Assembly: GCF_000004825.1 (NCBI RefSeq)
Contig: NW_008805103.1
Span: 309,941 to 373,940, forward strand
Source: Heterostelium album PN500
Taxonomy: Eukaryota > Evosea > Eumycetozoa > Acytosteliales > Acytosteliaceae
DNA: 64,000 bases
Reading direction: 5' to 3'
Positions 13,601 to 26,043 of the stretch are shown piece after piece. How positions within the stretch are numbered: the stretch's first letter is position 1; each line of letters opens with the position of its first letter. The notes beneath the pieces are model-generated. The model had not been told where the DNA came from and made no database searches. It saw only the letters and a list, made by a program, of their open reading frames with translations. A program made the position numbers and the translations under genes.

Positions 13601-16600
13601 GCTGACCACCTACGAAACTGTGATGACCGAACACTCTGACATTGTTAAAGTTCCATGGAGAATAATGGTATTGGATGAAGGTCATCGTATAAAGAATGTC
13701 AATTCAAAAGTTTTAACAAAATTGAAATCCATTAGAGTATGTATACAATTTATAAAGAAAGAAAGAAAGAAAAACAATATCAATCAATTACTAATATTAA
13801 TATAATTTATATAGTCTGAACATACACTTATTCTTACAGGTACACCATTACAGAATGATATGAAAGAACTTTGGACGATGTTAAACTTTTTAGATTCTAG
13901 AAAATTCAATAGTTGCACAGAGTTTCTTGCAGAGTTTAGTGATTTGAAAGAAGAGTCACAAGTTCAGAGATTGCATCATCTTCTCTCACCTTATCTATTG
14001 CGTAGAATGAAAGAAGATGTCGAACTATCTATTCCAATCAAAGAGGAAACAGTGATTCAAGTCGAACTGTCATCCACTCAAAAGACATATTATCGTGCCA
14101 TTCTCGAAAAGAACAGAGAGTTCCTTGCAAGAGGTGTCAAGAGTAAATCGAATCTACCTAAATTAACAAATATTATGATTCAAGTAAGTTAACAATCAAT
14201 CAATAATAATCAATCAATCAATCAATCAATATACTAATCAACACTTTTATAGATTCGAAAAGTTTGTAATCATCCATTCTTAATTCTTGGTGCAGAAGAT
14301 ACTATTATTAGACAGGAGAAGCTAAAGACTGAGGAACAGATTTCAGAACTTTTGATTAGATCGAGTTCCAAGCTGGTTTTGGTCGATAAGCTGTTGCAGA
14401 GATTGAAGGCAGAAGGTCACAAGGTGTTGATTTTCAGTCAGATGGTCGAGTCTTTGAATATTCTCGAGGATTACTTGCACTACAGAGAGTATCTTTACGA
14501 GCGTCTCGATGGTTCCGTCAAGAGCGAGGTACGTCAAGCCAGTATCGAGCGTTTCATGGATAAGGAATCGGACCGTTTCGTCTTCTTGCTCTCTACGAGA
14601 TCGGGTGGTGTCGGTATCAATCTTACCAGTGCCGACACTGTAATTCTCTTTGACAGCGATTGGAATCCACAGAGCGATCTACAGGCACAGGCAAGATGTC
14701 ATCGTATCGGACAGACCTCCAACGTCAAGGTGTACCGACTCATCACCAGAAACACCTATGAGCAATATCTCTTTGAGGTTGCCACCAAGAAGTTGCTGCT
14801 CGATCACATCGTTCTCAACAACGCCAAGAACAATCCGATGAAAGAGAATCAAGAGAAAGAGGCACGTGAGAAAGAGGCGCGTGAGAAAGAGGAGAGGGAG
14901 AAGGAGAAGGAGAAAGATGGATCGGTCGTCGACGCCAATGTCGAAGGCGGCGAGAGTGCCAGTCCCTCCGACTCGAAAGGCGAGGACGGAGTTTCCACTC
15001 CGACATCGGCGGGCGGCAAGGATATCGACCCGGATGCTCCCTCAGAGATCAGTCAGATGCTGAAATATGGTGCCGCCTATCTCTTTGCAGAGAATGCCAA
15101 TGAAGCTTCGGAACTCGATAACATCATGATCAACGAGGACATCGATAAGATCTTGGAGCGTTCGACAACCATCAGCTTTGACAACAAGAACAAACCGGCC
15201 AATCTCTCTGGTTTCTCAAAGGCAACGTTCTGTTCGACAGAGACCGATATGAATGTTGATATCGACGACGAGAACTTCTGGGAGAAGGTGCTCCCCGACT
15301 ACAAAACTGTGAAGCAACTCGAGGAGAAACTATCGAATGCCAGCGTGTTTGCTAGTGACGAAGCACGTGCCAAATACATTGAGGATATCTGTTCACTGGC
15401 ACAGGCAAAGCGTGACGAACTCAACGATTCCGTCTCCGTGGAATTCATTGGCGATCTTCTCAAGCTGATAATGCGTGTCGAGTTCAACACAAAGTTCACC
15501 ACAGAGGAGCGTGACCGTGTGCAAAACATGAGAATGCTACTCGAGAAACCACGTACCAGAAAGCGTATCGTTCCAGAGGTTTTGCAGTCGATGAATCATC
15601 ACGTCAGCGAGAAGAAGAGCAAGAAGAATCAGACTATCATTGCCATGCCCGACACTGACACATCGAGTGATGACAACCACGGAAGTGACACCGAGTACAT
15701 TGAGAATGAAAACGACATGGATACCGACGACGATGTTGAAACTGTCGACAGCAAACGCAAAGACAAGAATCGTATGAAACAATCGGGCACTGGAATTGGC
15801 ATCGGTAGTAACGGACAACCGTTGATGGGTTCGTCTGCCAGTGGCATTCCTACCGGTGGTGTCGGTGGTGCCAATGGTGCACTCGGTCAATTTAGCGTGA
15901 GCGCAACTGCCAGTGTCCCAGTGTGGAACAAATCCAACAAGGACAAAGTCAAGGCTATTCTTTTCAAGTACGGATTCCACCGTTGGCGTAAAGTACAAAA
16001 GGAACTCGCTGCCTCGGGAATCAACAAGACGCCGTCAGAGATTCAGTCGATCAGTGAATCGTTCTTGGAGGTCGGTCAAAAGTATCAGGCCACCGCAATG
16101 AAAGACTTTTTCGATAGTTTCGTCGATGACACTGCCAACTACAATTGGCACAAAATGGGATTCAACATTGAACACAAGATTACAGCAATTCCAAACAACA
16201 ACACTAACAATAACAATTTGAATTACTACAAGATTAAGGATGTAAACAATAATATTCCATTGATTACAACTCAATCTATTGTTATTGGATGGAGTAAATC
16301 AACACCACCTGCACCAACTCCAACTCCTACTACTGCTGTTCCTGCTGCTGCTCTTGCTGCTTCAACTACAACTCCTGCCGAGTCAGCTCCATCTTCTTCT
16401 GCAACTACAACCACCGAGAATGTTGATAAAAAGGATGGTTCACAAACACCAACTTCAACTTCAACCAGTGTTAAAACAGAAACTTCTACTGAATCTACTG
16501 AATCTAAGGACTCTTTGCCGACAGCTACCTCACCCTCTAACAACAATAACACAACTGTAAATAGTGAATCAACAACATCCACATCAACAACAACAACATC

Positions 16601-16663
16601 CACTATTAATAACACTGAAAGATCAGAATCCAAAGTGTTGGATGAAACCGAAAATAACAAACA

Positions 16664-16715
<52 letters not shown>

Positions 16716-19130
16716 AACAATAACACCTCTGACAAAACTCAAAGTAATAATACTAATGCTACTACTACAACTACCTCACCTACAACATCAACACCAGTAG
16801 TAACTGATAATAATGGTATTGTACAAAACAATTCAACACAAAATTCACATAGCTCTTCACCAATAGCTTCACCAAAGCAGTTACCAGTACCGATTTCAAA
16901 CAAATCACCTGCCAAAGAAGCTGGTTACTACTTGGTGTTGTCCAATGAGGAATTCAAAGAGAATCAAATCATCAGAACCTATCCTATAACAGATGGTATC
17001 AAGTCTTTGGAGATATTCTTCCCTGGATTCAATGGCACCTATGTTGCCAATATCATCTATGCCAATCCACAGAACAATACCTATCAAGTCTGCAGTAACA
17101 ACGTTCGCATACAAACGACACCCAATATCATTTGGCAACAATTGGACTTCCCATCGTTCTCCACACGTGTACAAACTATATTGTCGCGTCTCGTACAGAT
17201 GAGAGCAATCAAACAGCTCGCCATCAAGTATGGCAAACAACTAAAGAATCTAAAGATACCGACACTCGGTCGTGGTCCAACATTCTACTGGAATCAAGAG
17301 AATGACAAATCACTGTTGATCGGTGTCTACAAGCATGGCTACGGAAAATACGTTGAGATCTTTGGTGACCCTGCACTGGACCTACAGAGTGCCACCAAGA
17401 GCAACAAACCTCCGGGACAGTCGGACGACGCTGCTATCAACGACGACGCTGCACAGGACAAGATCCCATCGTCTGAATCACTGAGACGTCGTATCACCAG
17501 AATCACCGAGCTAATCCTTCGTAGTGAACAAAATGATCGTGCATTCAAGAGCTCTGTACTTCTCGCTCCCACAGAACCAGAGTCATCCGACAAGAACATG
17601 TTCTCACCCGAGTCCATTGATATCTCTGACGACGATGATAAATTTAGAAATAGTAATGGTGGTTTAAATATTAATAAACAACAACCAATGCATCAACAAC
17701 AGCTAACACCACAACAAGCACAACTTTATCAACAACAAGCACAACAGCAACAACAACAAGCACAACAGCAACATTTACTTCAACAACAAATTCAACATCA
17801 TCAACAATCGATGCAATATAAATCTAAATTTACAAATCAACCGCCACCTCAAGCACAGAAACCAATTCCACAATCAATGTCACAATCAAAGCAACAGAAA
17901 CCAGCTGCTGAGCAACAGAGATATGCTGGTCTTGAACTAAAGTCATCGAGTAACACTCTTGCTTTGATGTTCCATTGGCAAGAGAAACTCTATCCAATGA
18001 CGATCCCACACTCTATAGCCTTGGACACTATGAAAAAGATATTTATTGTCAAGTACAATCTGTTTGGTGAGGTTGGACATGGCGAGGACAACGACTTTGT
18101 CTTGCGATTCTACAACAAAGACGTTCCCATTCCTCCAAATGTTAGACTCTATGAACTCGGTATCAAAGACAACGATATCATCACTGTCGTTTGGGAGAAC
18201 AAATGGAAGACCATCCAGGTGAAAGGTTTCGAAATGGAGAGTGTTCTCATGAAGGTTCAAGACGATACCATCCTCGAGGATATTGTACGTGCCTATTTCC
18301 ACAGCTCACAGCCACCCTATGAATTCAAGAATCTGCGAATCGACTTTAACGGCAAGATTCTCGATCTCAAGACCGATATCGGTACCAATAAGATCAAGAC
18401 CGACTCGTTCCTTGCGATTGTTTCATCGCCTGACATCATCCACGTTCACGTTGTTCCGTCGTGGGGCGGTGAAAAGGAGATCTATGCACTTCACAAAAAG
18501 TCGACACTTCTTTCCAAGCTGATCGATTCATTCCTCAAGAAACACGGCTTGCAAGTCAAACAGATCTTGTTTAGCAACTCCTCGACCAACCAACAAGTTG
18601 ATCCTGCCAAGTCGCCAATAGAACAAGGCATCGATATGGACACTCAGATTGTCGCGTATCTCTTGTTGGTTCGTCTGGATGTGACCTACAACACAACGAC
18701 AGTGCCATATCTGCTCAGTACCAACACTTCTTTCGATTCGCTGATGCAACGATTCTGTGACCGACTACAACTCCAGAAGGCCAATGCCAACTTTATGCAC
18801 GATGGCAAACGTCTGATCCCCGAGGAGAATCCAGAGTCTATAAAGATGGGTCCGCACGCAAACATCCAAGTGACCTTGGGAACTCCTCCGATCATCGAAG
18901 TTGAAGTCAGACTGGTTGGACAAGACTCTGGTAGCTACATCAAGATGCACACTGCCAACCCATTCCCACTTCAGATTCTCATGGAGAAGTTCTGTCAAGA
19001 ACATCAACTTCAAAAGAAGAATGTTATTTTCAAACACAGAGGCGCTATTGTACATCCACAAGATACTTTAGTCACAATTGGACTTCAAGATAGTGACGTA
19101 ATCGAATGTTTTGCACTCCCAAACAAATAG
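10607..19130 (+). CDS. CHD-type chromodomain helicase with C-terminal ubiquitin-like array
   Basis: Four exons (10607-10621, 10992-13736, 13815-14183, 14253-19130) encode 2,668 residues. The intron-1 start codes MTASK, which joins in frame to a long acidic, Ser/Lys/Gln-rich region (to about 600). Next come a chromodomain pair, with the second clear at about 673-720 (RYLVKWKGLPYEKTTWE). The SNF2 ATPase starts at about 769, with Walker A DEMGLGKT near 794 and motif II DEGH near 898. Exon 3 carries LTGTPLQND, and the C-terminal helicase lobe (about 1085-1235) has motif VI QARCHRIGQT. A SANT-like segment lies near 1600 and another conserved block near 2050-2085, separated by poly-N/T runs. The last 400 residues look like five beta-grasp folds; the final one resembles Rad60/SUMO-like domains. 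The protein is an ATP-dependent nucleosome remodeller in the nucleus. D. discoideum has chdA, chdB and chdC; I cannot say which one this matches. Confidence 0.9.
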
Positions 19131-19423
19131 AGTAATTTATTTATACAAAAAAAAAAAAAAAAAAACAAAAACCGATAAAAACAAATAAACAAAAAATATA
19201 TTAAAATAATAAGATTAATTGATTATGATATAGTGGAATATTACAAAGTTATAAAGATGACAAAAATTTTTTATGAAGATATCTCTCTAAGAAAATTGTT
19301 TTTAGATATCAAAAAAATTAATTAGGTCCTAATTAATGTAAAATTCAAATTCTTAAAAACCCAATAATAACAACTGATTTAATTTTTGATTCAACAATAA
19401 AGAACAAGATTCACATTATTTAT
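19131..19423. other. Convergent intergenic spacer
   Basis: This short A+T-rich spacer lies between the 3' ends of the CHD gene (plus) and the HMG-CoA synthase gene (minus). It contains a poly-A run just after the CHD stop and AATAAA-like sequences on both strands. No coding signal is seen. Confidence 0.7.
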
Positions 19424-20892
19424 TTACTTTTTCAAGAATCTAAGACCAGTTGACAAATGTCTCATGGTAACGTAGGTTCTTTCATAACATCTTCTACCAG
19501 CATCGTCAACATGTTTCAAGTAGAATGATCCCGGGAAGAGAGTAGAGACGGAATCGGATGGGGAATAGTTCTTCAAATTGTGACGTTGTTCACGGAGACT
19601 CAACTTGTTGGTGAATTCCTCTGGGGTGACACGTTGTCTTTGATCCAAACGCTTCTTGAGGTCTACCTTCTTTACCATCTCCTCGATCGATTGATTGACT
19701 TTGAAAGAGAAGGCAGAGGCAGATAGACCGGAACCGTAAGAGAATGTCAAGACACGCTTACCAACGAGATCGTCGGATTTCTCACAAAACAATGAGAGCA
19801 AACCACCGTAGGTACTACCGCAGTATGTATTACCCAATTGCTTGGCCAACAAAGTGGATGGAGCAACCTTTTTGTTGTAATCTTCCTTTGAGAGAGCAAC
19901 CAAAGCCTTTTCAAGATCGGTATTGAAGTAGGTATCTTCAGCCTTCAAGTCTTTGTAGGCAGCCAACGATTTAAATACTTCAGCATTTGGATTTCTCAAG
20001 AAATCATTATACAACTAATATATAGTTATAAATAAACAAAAAAATATTAATAAATATAGTTTTAAAAAAATATTTGTTTTATCAATTGATACTTTACCAT
20101 ACGACCAAATGATTTTTGGACCAACTTGTTGTATGGAGAATGGAAGACGGCATAATCGACCTTGTCCAAACTGAATTGGTCTGGACTGAATTTCTTTTCA
20201 AAGACAGAACGGTAACGAGAATAACAATTGTCAATAGCACGAAGATAACAAGAGATTGAGAGTTTACCATCGACTCTTGGATACTCGGAATCCATGTCTG
20301 GCTTGTAAAAATCGTAGACATTCTCCATGTGTACACCACGTAGTCCACTTTCAAAAGTGATTGGAGCGTTTGGACCAATCAACATAGCAACAACACCAGC
20401 ACCACCAGTGGGACGGGCAGGTCCCTTTTCGTAGACTGCAATGTCTCCGGCAACAACAATAGCGTTTCGTCCATCCCAATAGGAGGATTCCATCCATTGG
20501 AGGGTGTTGTGGAGTGCAGAGGTACCTCCGTAGCATGCATTGATAGTATCGATACCATCGATTGCGGTATTTCCAGACTTGGCAAAGAGATCCATCAATA
20601 CGGTCTTGATTGACTTGGCTTTGTCGATGACTGTTTCAGTTCCAACCTCAAGACGACCAATCGAGTGTGGATCGACATCATACTTTTCCATGAGATTGGT
20701 GACGGCATTCATGGAAAGAGAGTAGATATCCTCGAGGTCACCACAGAAAGCCATGTTGGTTTGACCGAGACCAACGGTATATTTTCCGGCGGCAACTCCA
20801 TCAAACTTTTCCAAGTCCTCTTGGGCGACGTAGGTCTTTGGGAAATAAATTTCCATACCAAGGATACCAATATTTTCAGCTCTCTTTGACAT
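19424..20892 (-). CDS. Hydroxymethylglutaryl-CoA synthase
   Basis: Two exons (20892-20098 and 20014-19424, minus strand) give 461 residues. The 82-bp intron starts GTAAAG and ends ATTAG; the second exon opens with Leu-Tyr-Asn. The enzyme condenses acetyl-CoA with acetoacetyl-CoA to HMG-CoA at the start of the mevalonate pathway. Diagnostic residues are present: Glu in RLEVGTET, the nucleophilic Cys in [10 protein letters not shown], and the catalytic His in [16 protein letters not shown]. The segment [18 protein letters not shown] is also typical. The length fits the cytosolic form (other HMGCS are about 450-520), and there is no presequence, so it is probably cytosolic. D. discoideum has two paralogues, hgsA and hgsB, and the sequence alone does not tell me which one this is. 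It is convergent with the CHD gene. The codons are biased, suggesting good expression. Confidence 0.95.
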
Positions 20893-22445
20893 TTTATTAT
20901 TATTTAGTTTTTTAATATTTAAAGGTTATATGAAATACAATGAAATGATATTATATAATGAATGATTTATAGGATGTTTTTTTTTTTTAAACAAAAATAT
21001 AATTTTTAAAAGATTAAAATTAATTTTTGAATAGACAAGTTTAGTTTAGTTTACAATATTTTTGGAGATGAGTGTGTGTGACAGTTGGAGTCGAGAATGT
21101 GGAAAAGAAATAAAGTGTGTGACACAAGTGTAATTTGCCAAGATAAATTAGTAATAATCAACAGTGTTTTTTAGAATTTAAATATATATCAAAAATAATT
21201 ACAGAGTCGATATAATAGATTTATTATACAATGAACAATGTAATGAATTGAAATTAATATAAAAATTTAGAAAGAGATATTACTAACTAGAGGTAGATAC
21301 ACTTAGTTAAGTTTTTTTTTGTGGTGGTGAGGGGGGGTGGAAGAAAGGTGGCGTGCAAAAGATATAATAGATAATATAATATTTGAAGACTAGCTTTGAA
21401 GGACCAAATGTAAAGAAAAAAAAAAAGTCCAAAGGAGTCTATTATATATTTTTCAAAGATCAACCAAAACCAAAAAAAAATTAATAAATTAAAAATAAAT
21501 TTATAAATAAATATTATTTTTGTACATCAGACTTTGCAAAGTTCATAATAAAACAACCTATTTAAATTGTTTTTTCAATGGGTTTTTTATTAATCTTGTA
21601 GGGTTGGGATCTTAATGGGGTATGTTCATTATATGACTTTTGCAAAATAATTAAATAGATACCCCCCACAATCTTCTTTGCTATTAGAAAGTATCGTCTT
21701 TTGTGTGGGTTTTGTACAATTGCTGTGTTGAAAAAAAAAAATATCTTTGACAATGATAATATTTGAATTTATTCATGGTAAAAGAAAATCATCGACAGTG
21801 CCCCTATTGAAGTCAATAGAATTCCCTCCATTTTATCATTCGTCTGAAAAAAACTAAAAACTACCTGGTCATGGGAATAACACCCCATCTTATCTACCCA
21901 ATAATAAAAAAATAGAAAAAAAAAAGTGAACTGAAAAACTTTTAAGACCCTTTTTGTTGATCATCAAAAGCCTGATTTGGAGGTAAGATAAAGTGGTTTG
22001 GTGTAGGATACCAGTGGTGTGAAGTGTATTTATAATTAAATAATTTATTTTATTTTATTTATGAGCCTAACAATTGTGGTACAATGAAATGATTTGTGGA
22101 TGTTGATGTTTCACTTGTCTAGTGTTTACAACAATTCTATCTCTCTGCTTTTTTGATAATTACTTATTATCTTCAAAGTTGATTAAATATTATTATTATT
22201 TCTTCCTCTTTTTTTTTGTTTTAATTGAGTGCTTTTGAATGAATTGAATTGATTTGACTTGATTATAAGGAAGGATGATTGAATGAAGTCTTTTCTTCTA
22301 CATTATATTAAAATGTATTGTTGTTGTTGTTGATGTGATGATGATGATGATGATGAGATGATGTTGGAGATCAAAGTAAGACTCGTTCGTTAACTTGTTT
22401 TGACTATTTACAATGAAATTAAACTATAATGTAATTGCTGAACCA
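20893..22445. other. Intergenic region between HMGCS and LSM8
   Basis: This holds the upstream region of HMG-CoA synthase and the 3' side of LSM8, both on the minus strand. It is A+T-rich with TG-rich patches near 21070-21130, a G-run near 21330 and GATGATG repeats near 22335-22360. A 63-codon minus reading at 21562-21753 shows no family feature. No gene or structured RNA is supported. Confidence 0.6.
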
Positions 22446-23065
22446 TTAGTGAACTATAGATTTTAGAGGTGCAGCAATGATTTCTTTTAAATTTAGATTT
22501 TCGTCCAATTCTTTATCTAATTCACCTATAACAGCACTTTGTATCATTGTTTAGATAGAATATGTTATGTTAGTTGGTAATAATGCACAACTGTTCATTG
22601 TTAACAATACCTACACATCGTCACCTTTAATAATATGTACACCTAAATTAAATATTTCAACACCTTCGTCAGTGTAGATTCTTTCATGACAGTGCTCTAG
22701 AATAACATTAATCATTTGATCCAATCCTCTTAGTGTACCCTATAAATTATAATAGAAACAACAACAACAACAATAATCATTAATACCAATATCAATATCA
22801 AATATCATTATAATATATACAAAACATTTGAACAGTGGTTTCTTTTGTTTTGTATTGTTTTGTTTTGGTTGTTTAAAATGCTTACAACTATATTTCTACC
22901 ATCTGCAGTCAATACCAACACTCTCTCTAAAAATATATAATTTTATTGTAATAGATGTTTGAATGAATTCATTATTAGTACTTTTAGATTACATTGTATT
23001 GTATTGTATTGACAAACAATAATTCAAAAGATGTTACTTTTTACAAACTGTTCTAGCATAGACAT
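22446..23065 (-). CDS. lsm8: U6 snRNA-associated Sm-like protein LSm8
   Basis: Four very short exons on the minus strand (23065-23038, 22926-22886, 22739-22615, 22536-22446) join in frame to 94 residues. The product begins MSMLEQFVKKRVLVLTADGR, then continues with NIVGTLRGLDQMINVILEHC. It ends with GDDVAVIGELD, and the last residues are PLKSIVH. This follows LSm8 of other eukaryotes residue by residue, including the Sm1 motif (V-G-T-L-x-G-x-D-Q-x-I-N), the Sm2 motif (I-x-G-D-x-V) and the AVIGE(I/L)D tail specific to LSm8. LSm8 replaces LSm1 in the nuclear LSm2-8 ring that binds the 3' end of U6 snRNA for splicing. The exon-1 donor was chosen because only it restores the LEQFVKKRV register. 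The gene is divergent from LIS1, 1.2 kb away. Confidence 0.93.
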
Positions 23066-24265
23066 GATTTGATTACTTTCTTGAATTAAAAGTTATATAG
23101 TTAATTGATCGTTTTTTAAACCAAAACTAAAAGAAAAATGTGCACAACCAAAAAAACTGATCCAATGAACTTCAAAATTTAGCAGTTAACAATTTTTGAA
23201 AAAGTTTGATTTTTTTTTATTCAACGGAATCAAAAAAAAAAAAAAAAAAAAAACAATCATCAAAAATTGAGGAATTTCATTTGCAACATAGTTTGACTTT
23301 TTTTATTTATTTATTTATTTATTTCAAAGATTAATTATTTATATTATATAAAAGCAAATATTATAAAATTAAAAATAAAAGATCGATCTATAAACTTTAA
23401 TTTATTATGTAGGTGGGATTTTAATAAATAATAAAAGAATAGAATAAGGAAAAGAAAAAAAAAAAAAGTGAAGTGTTTGCAAAAATAAAAGGAATCTATA
23501 CTATAAAAACAAAACACATTAATATATATATGTATGTGTTAGTGTGTGTTAGTGTGTGTGTAGAAGATGAAGAGAGTATAAAAAATAAAAAAATGAGGGT
23601 TATTATATCGATATCATATAATGAAGATCATTCATTATAATAAATTAATATTATAGCAAAATAAATAAATAAATAATAATTAATTTTAATGACAATAAAA
23701 ATAATACCATCAATAAGCTAAACAGTACAACAAGACAACAACACCAATAACAAATATTACTACACTTTTTTAATTTAATTTAATTTAATTAATTATTTTG
23801 AAAACACAATCATTCTTTCTTTTTTTGTTTTTATCTTCAAATTTGAATAATTATCACGTTACAATTATTATTCATTAGTTTATTATATTTTATTTAATAA
23901 TAAAGTAAAAAGTAGTACACACACATATATATAGCTTTAATCAATCAAATCAATCATATTATCATTATAACTTTACAATTTGCTTTTATAAACAAATCAT
24001 TTTTATTTATTTGACTTTTTTTTTTTTTTAAAAAAGAAATTTCTTGTTCAAAGTTGTCTTTTTTTTTTTTAAAAATTTTTTTTTTGATAATATCTTGCAT
24101 TGAAGTGATAAAATTGGATTGTAAAACCAACAACGGTCAACAACTTCTTCTTATTAACAATCATATATATATTTCTGTAACATTATAGTAGTAACAGTTT
24201 AGTAACAATATATATATACAGACACATTTGGATAGACAGATTAAAAAAAAGATAAAATCAAAAGA
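23066..24265. other. Divergent promoter region of LSM8 and LIS1
   Basis: This 1.2 kb is very A+T-rich, with long A and T homopolymers near 23230-23255 and 24010-24085 and a TGTGT patch near 23540. It must contain the promoters of both flanking genes. No coding or RNA gene is seen. Confidence 0.65.
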
Positions 24266-25684
24266 ATGGTACTCACCAATAAACAAAAAGAGGAATTGTA
24301 GGTTAATGGATTCAAATTGATTGGATTATTGATGTTTACAAAAAACTAACAAATTAATGATTGATCGATAAATGTTAATAATCAATTAATAGAAATGGTG
24401 CGATTTTAGATTATTTCGATTCTTCAGGATATAAATTGACATCGACAGAGTTTACCAAAGAGACAAATATAGAGTTGGACCCAAAACTGAAAGGATTGCT
24501 CGAGAAGAAATGGACTTCAGTTATTAGACTGCAAAAGAAGGTTATGGATTTAGAGGCAAAGGTATCGCAGCTGGAAGAGGAGCTCAACAATGGTGGACGT
24601 GGACCAGCCCGTCGTGGAAAGGAAGATGCTTTGCCACGTCAGCCCGAGAAGCATGTACTTACAGGTCACAGAAATTGTATTAATGCAGTTAGATTTCACC
24701 CGTTGTTCTCGGTGATTGTGTCGGCGTCGGAAGATGCCACCATGAGAATCTGGGATTTCGATAGTGGCGACTTTGAGCGAACACTCAAGGGACACACCAA
24801 CGCCGTACAGGACATCGACTTTGACAAGAGCGGAAATCTGCTGGCTTCTTGCTCCGCCGACCTGACGATTAAGCTCTGGGACTTCCAGTCATTCGATTGT
24901 ATAAAGACACTTCATGGACACGACCACAATGTCAGTTGCGTAAGATTCCTTCCGTCGGGTGATCAGTTGGTCAGTTCGTCGCGTGACAAATCAATCAAGG
25001 TATGGGAGACTGCCACCGGTTACTGCACAAAGACTCTGACAGGACACGAAGATTGGGTGAGAAAGGTGATCGTCAGTGAGGACGGTACCACTTTGGCGTC
25101 GTGTTCAAACGATCAGACTGCACGTGTTTGGAATCTTGCAAAGGGCGAGTGTCTACTGACCTTTAGAGAGCACAGCCACGTCGTAGAGTGTCTCGCATAC
25201 TCACCTGCCAACATAGTCGAAGTTCCAGGTTCACTTTTATCCACCCCCGAAGGAAAAGCAAAAGCAAAAGCCGGTGCAGGTGGTACTTCATTTGGTCAAG
25301 CAGGTTATCTAGCTACTGGTTCAAGAGATAAAACAATTAAAATATGGGAATTGGCAACTGGTCGTTGTTTACAAACCTATGTAAGTGAGAAAAAAAAAAA
25401 CAAAATCAATCTTACAATCTATATATTAACATTTTCTTCACCACCTTTAGATTGGTCACGATAATTGGGTCAGATCAATTAAATTCCATCCATGTGGAAA
25501 ATATTTAATTAGTGTTGGAGATGACAAATCGATTAGAGTTTGGGATATTGCACAAGGTAGATGCATCAAGACAATCAACGAAGCTCATTCACATTTCATA
25601 TCATGTTTAGATTTTTGTAGCCACAACCCACACATTGCAACAGGAGGTGTCGATGATATTATAAAGATATGGAAACTTGGTTAA
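24266..25684 (+). CDS. lis1: LIS1 (platelet-activating factor acetylhydrolase IB alpha-like, dynein regulator)
   Basis: Three exons (24266-24297, 24393-25380, 25451-25684) encode 417 residues, close to the usual 410. The tiny first exon codes [11 protein letters not shown] and joins to [16 protein letters not shown], which is the LisH dimerisation motif. [20 protein letters not shown] starts the short coiled coil. Seven WD40 repeats follow, with repeated GH...W-D dipeptide ends such as [12 protein letters not shown] and [10 protein letters not shown]. Repeat 6 carries an inserted Lys/Ala/Gly-rich loop (around [10 protein letters not shown]). The last repeat ends [16 protein letters not shown]1 binds cytoplasmic dynein and stabilises its microtubule-bound state, acting in centrosome positioning and nuclear migration. 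In D. discoideum the orthologue is DdLIS1. Confidence 0.96.
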
Positions 25685-26043
25685 ATATTATTACATATAC
25701 ATATAAAACATTCCGAATTTAACTTTTAAAAACAAACAAAGAATGTTGTATTTTATTTTTATTTTTATCCAATCATTTATTTTGAGTAGCTTTTAAAAAG
25801 TGTTTGATGGCACCAATGATCACACATATTTTAACAGGGTATTAAATTAGTCAATTTTTTGGCAAAAAATTTCGTTGAACCAAAAGTTTAACGGTTTTGG
25901 GTTGATCAAAAAATCAATCAACAGCTGATCCTATTTTTTTTTGTTAAAAAAGTTGTATTTTTTTTTTTGGTTCGCAGCAAATCGACCTTTTTATAAAGGG
26001 GTTTTTTTTAAAAATATAGATCGATTACATAGTTAAATTAAAG
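25685..26043. other. Intergenic spacer LIS1 to ComC-like gene
   Basis: This is 360 bp of A+T-rich DNA with two imperfect self-complementary patches near 25845-25935 (TTGATCAA and AGCTGATC-type words) and T-runs just before the next gene. Nothing coding is seen. Confidence 0.6.

Noticed and set aside
16660-16730. AAC repeat tract in the CHD gene as a possible microsatellite disruption
   Set aside because: It stays in frame and encodes poly-Asn, which is normal for dictyostelid proteins.
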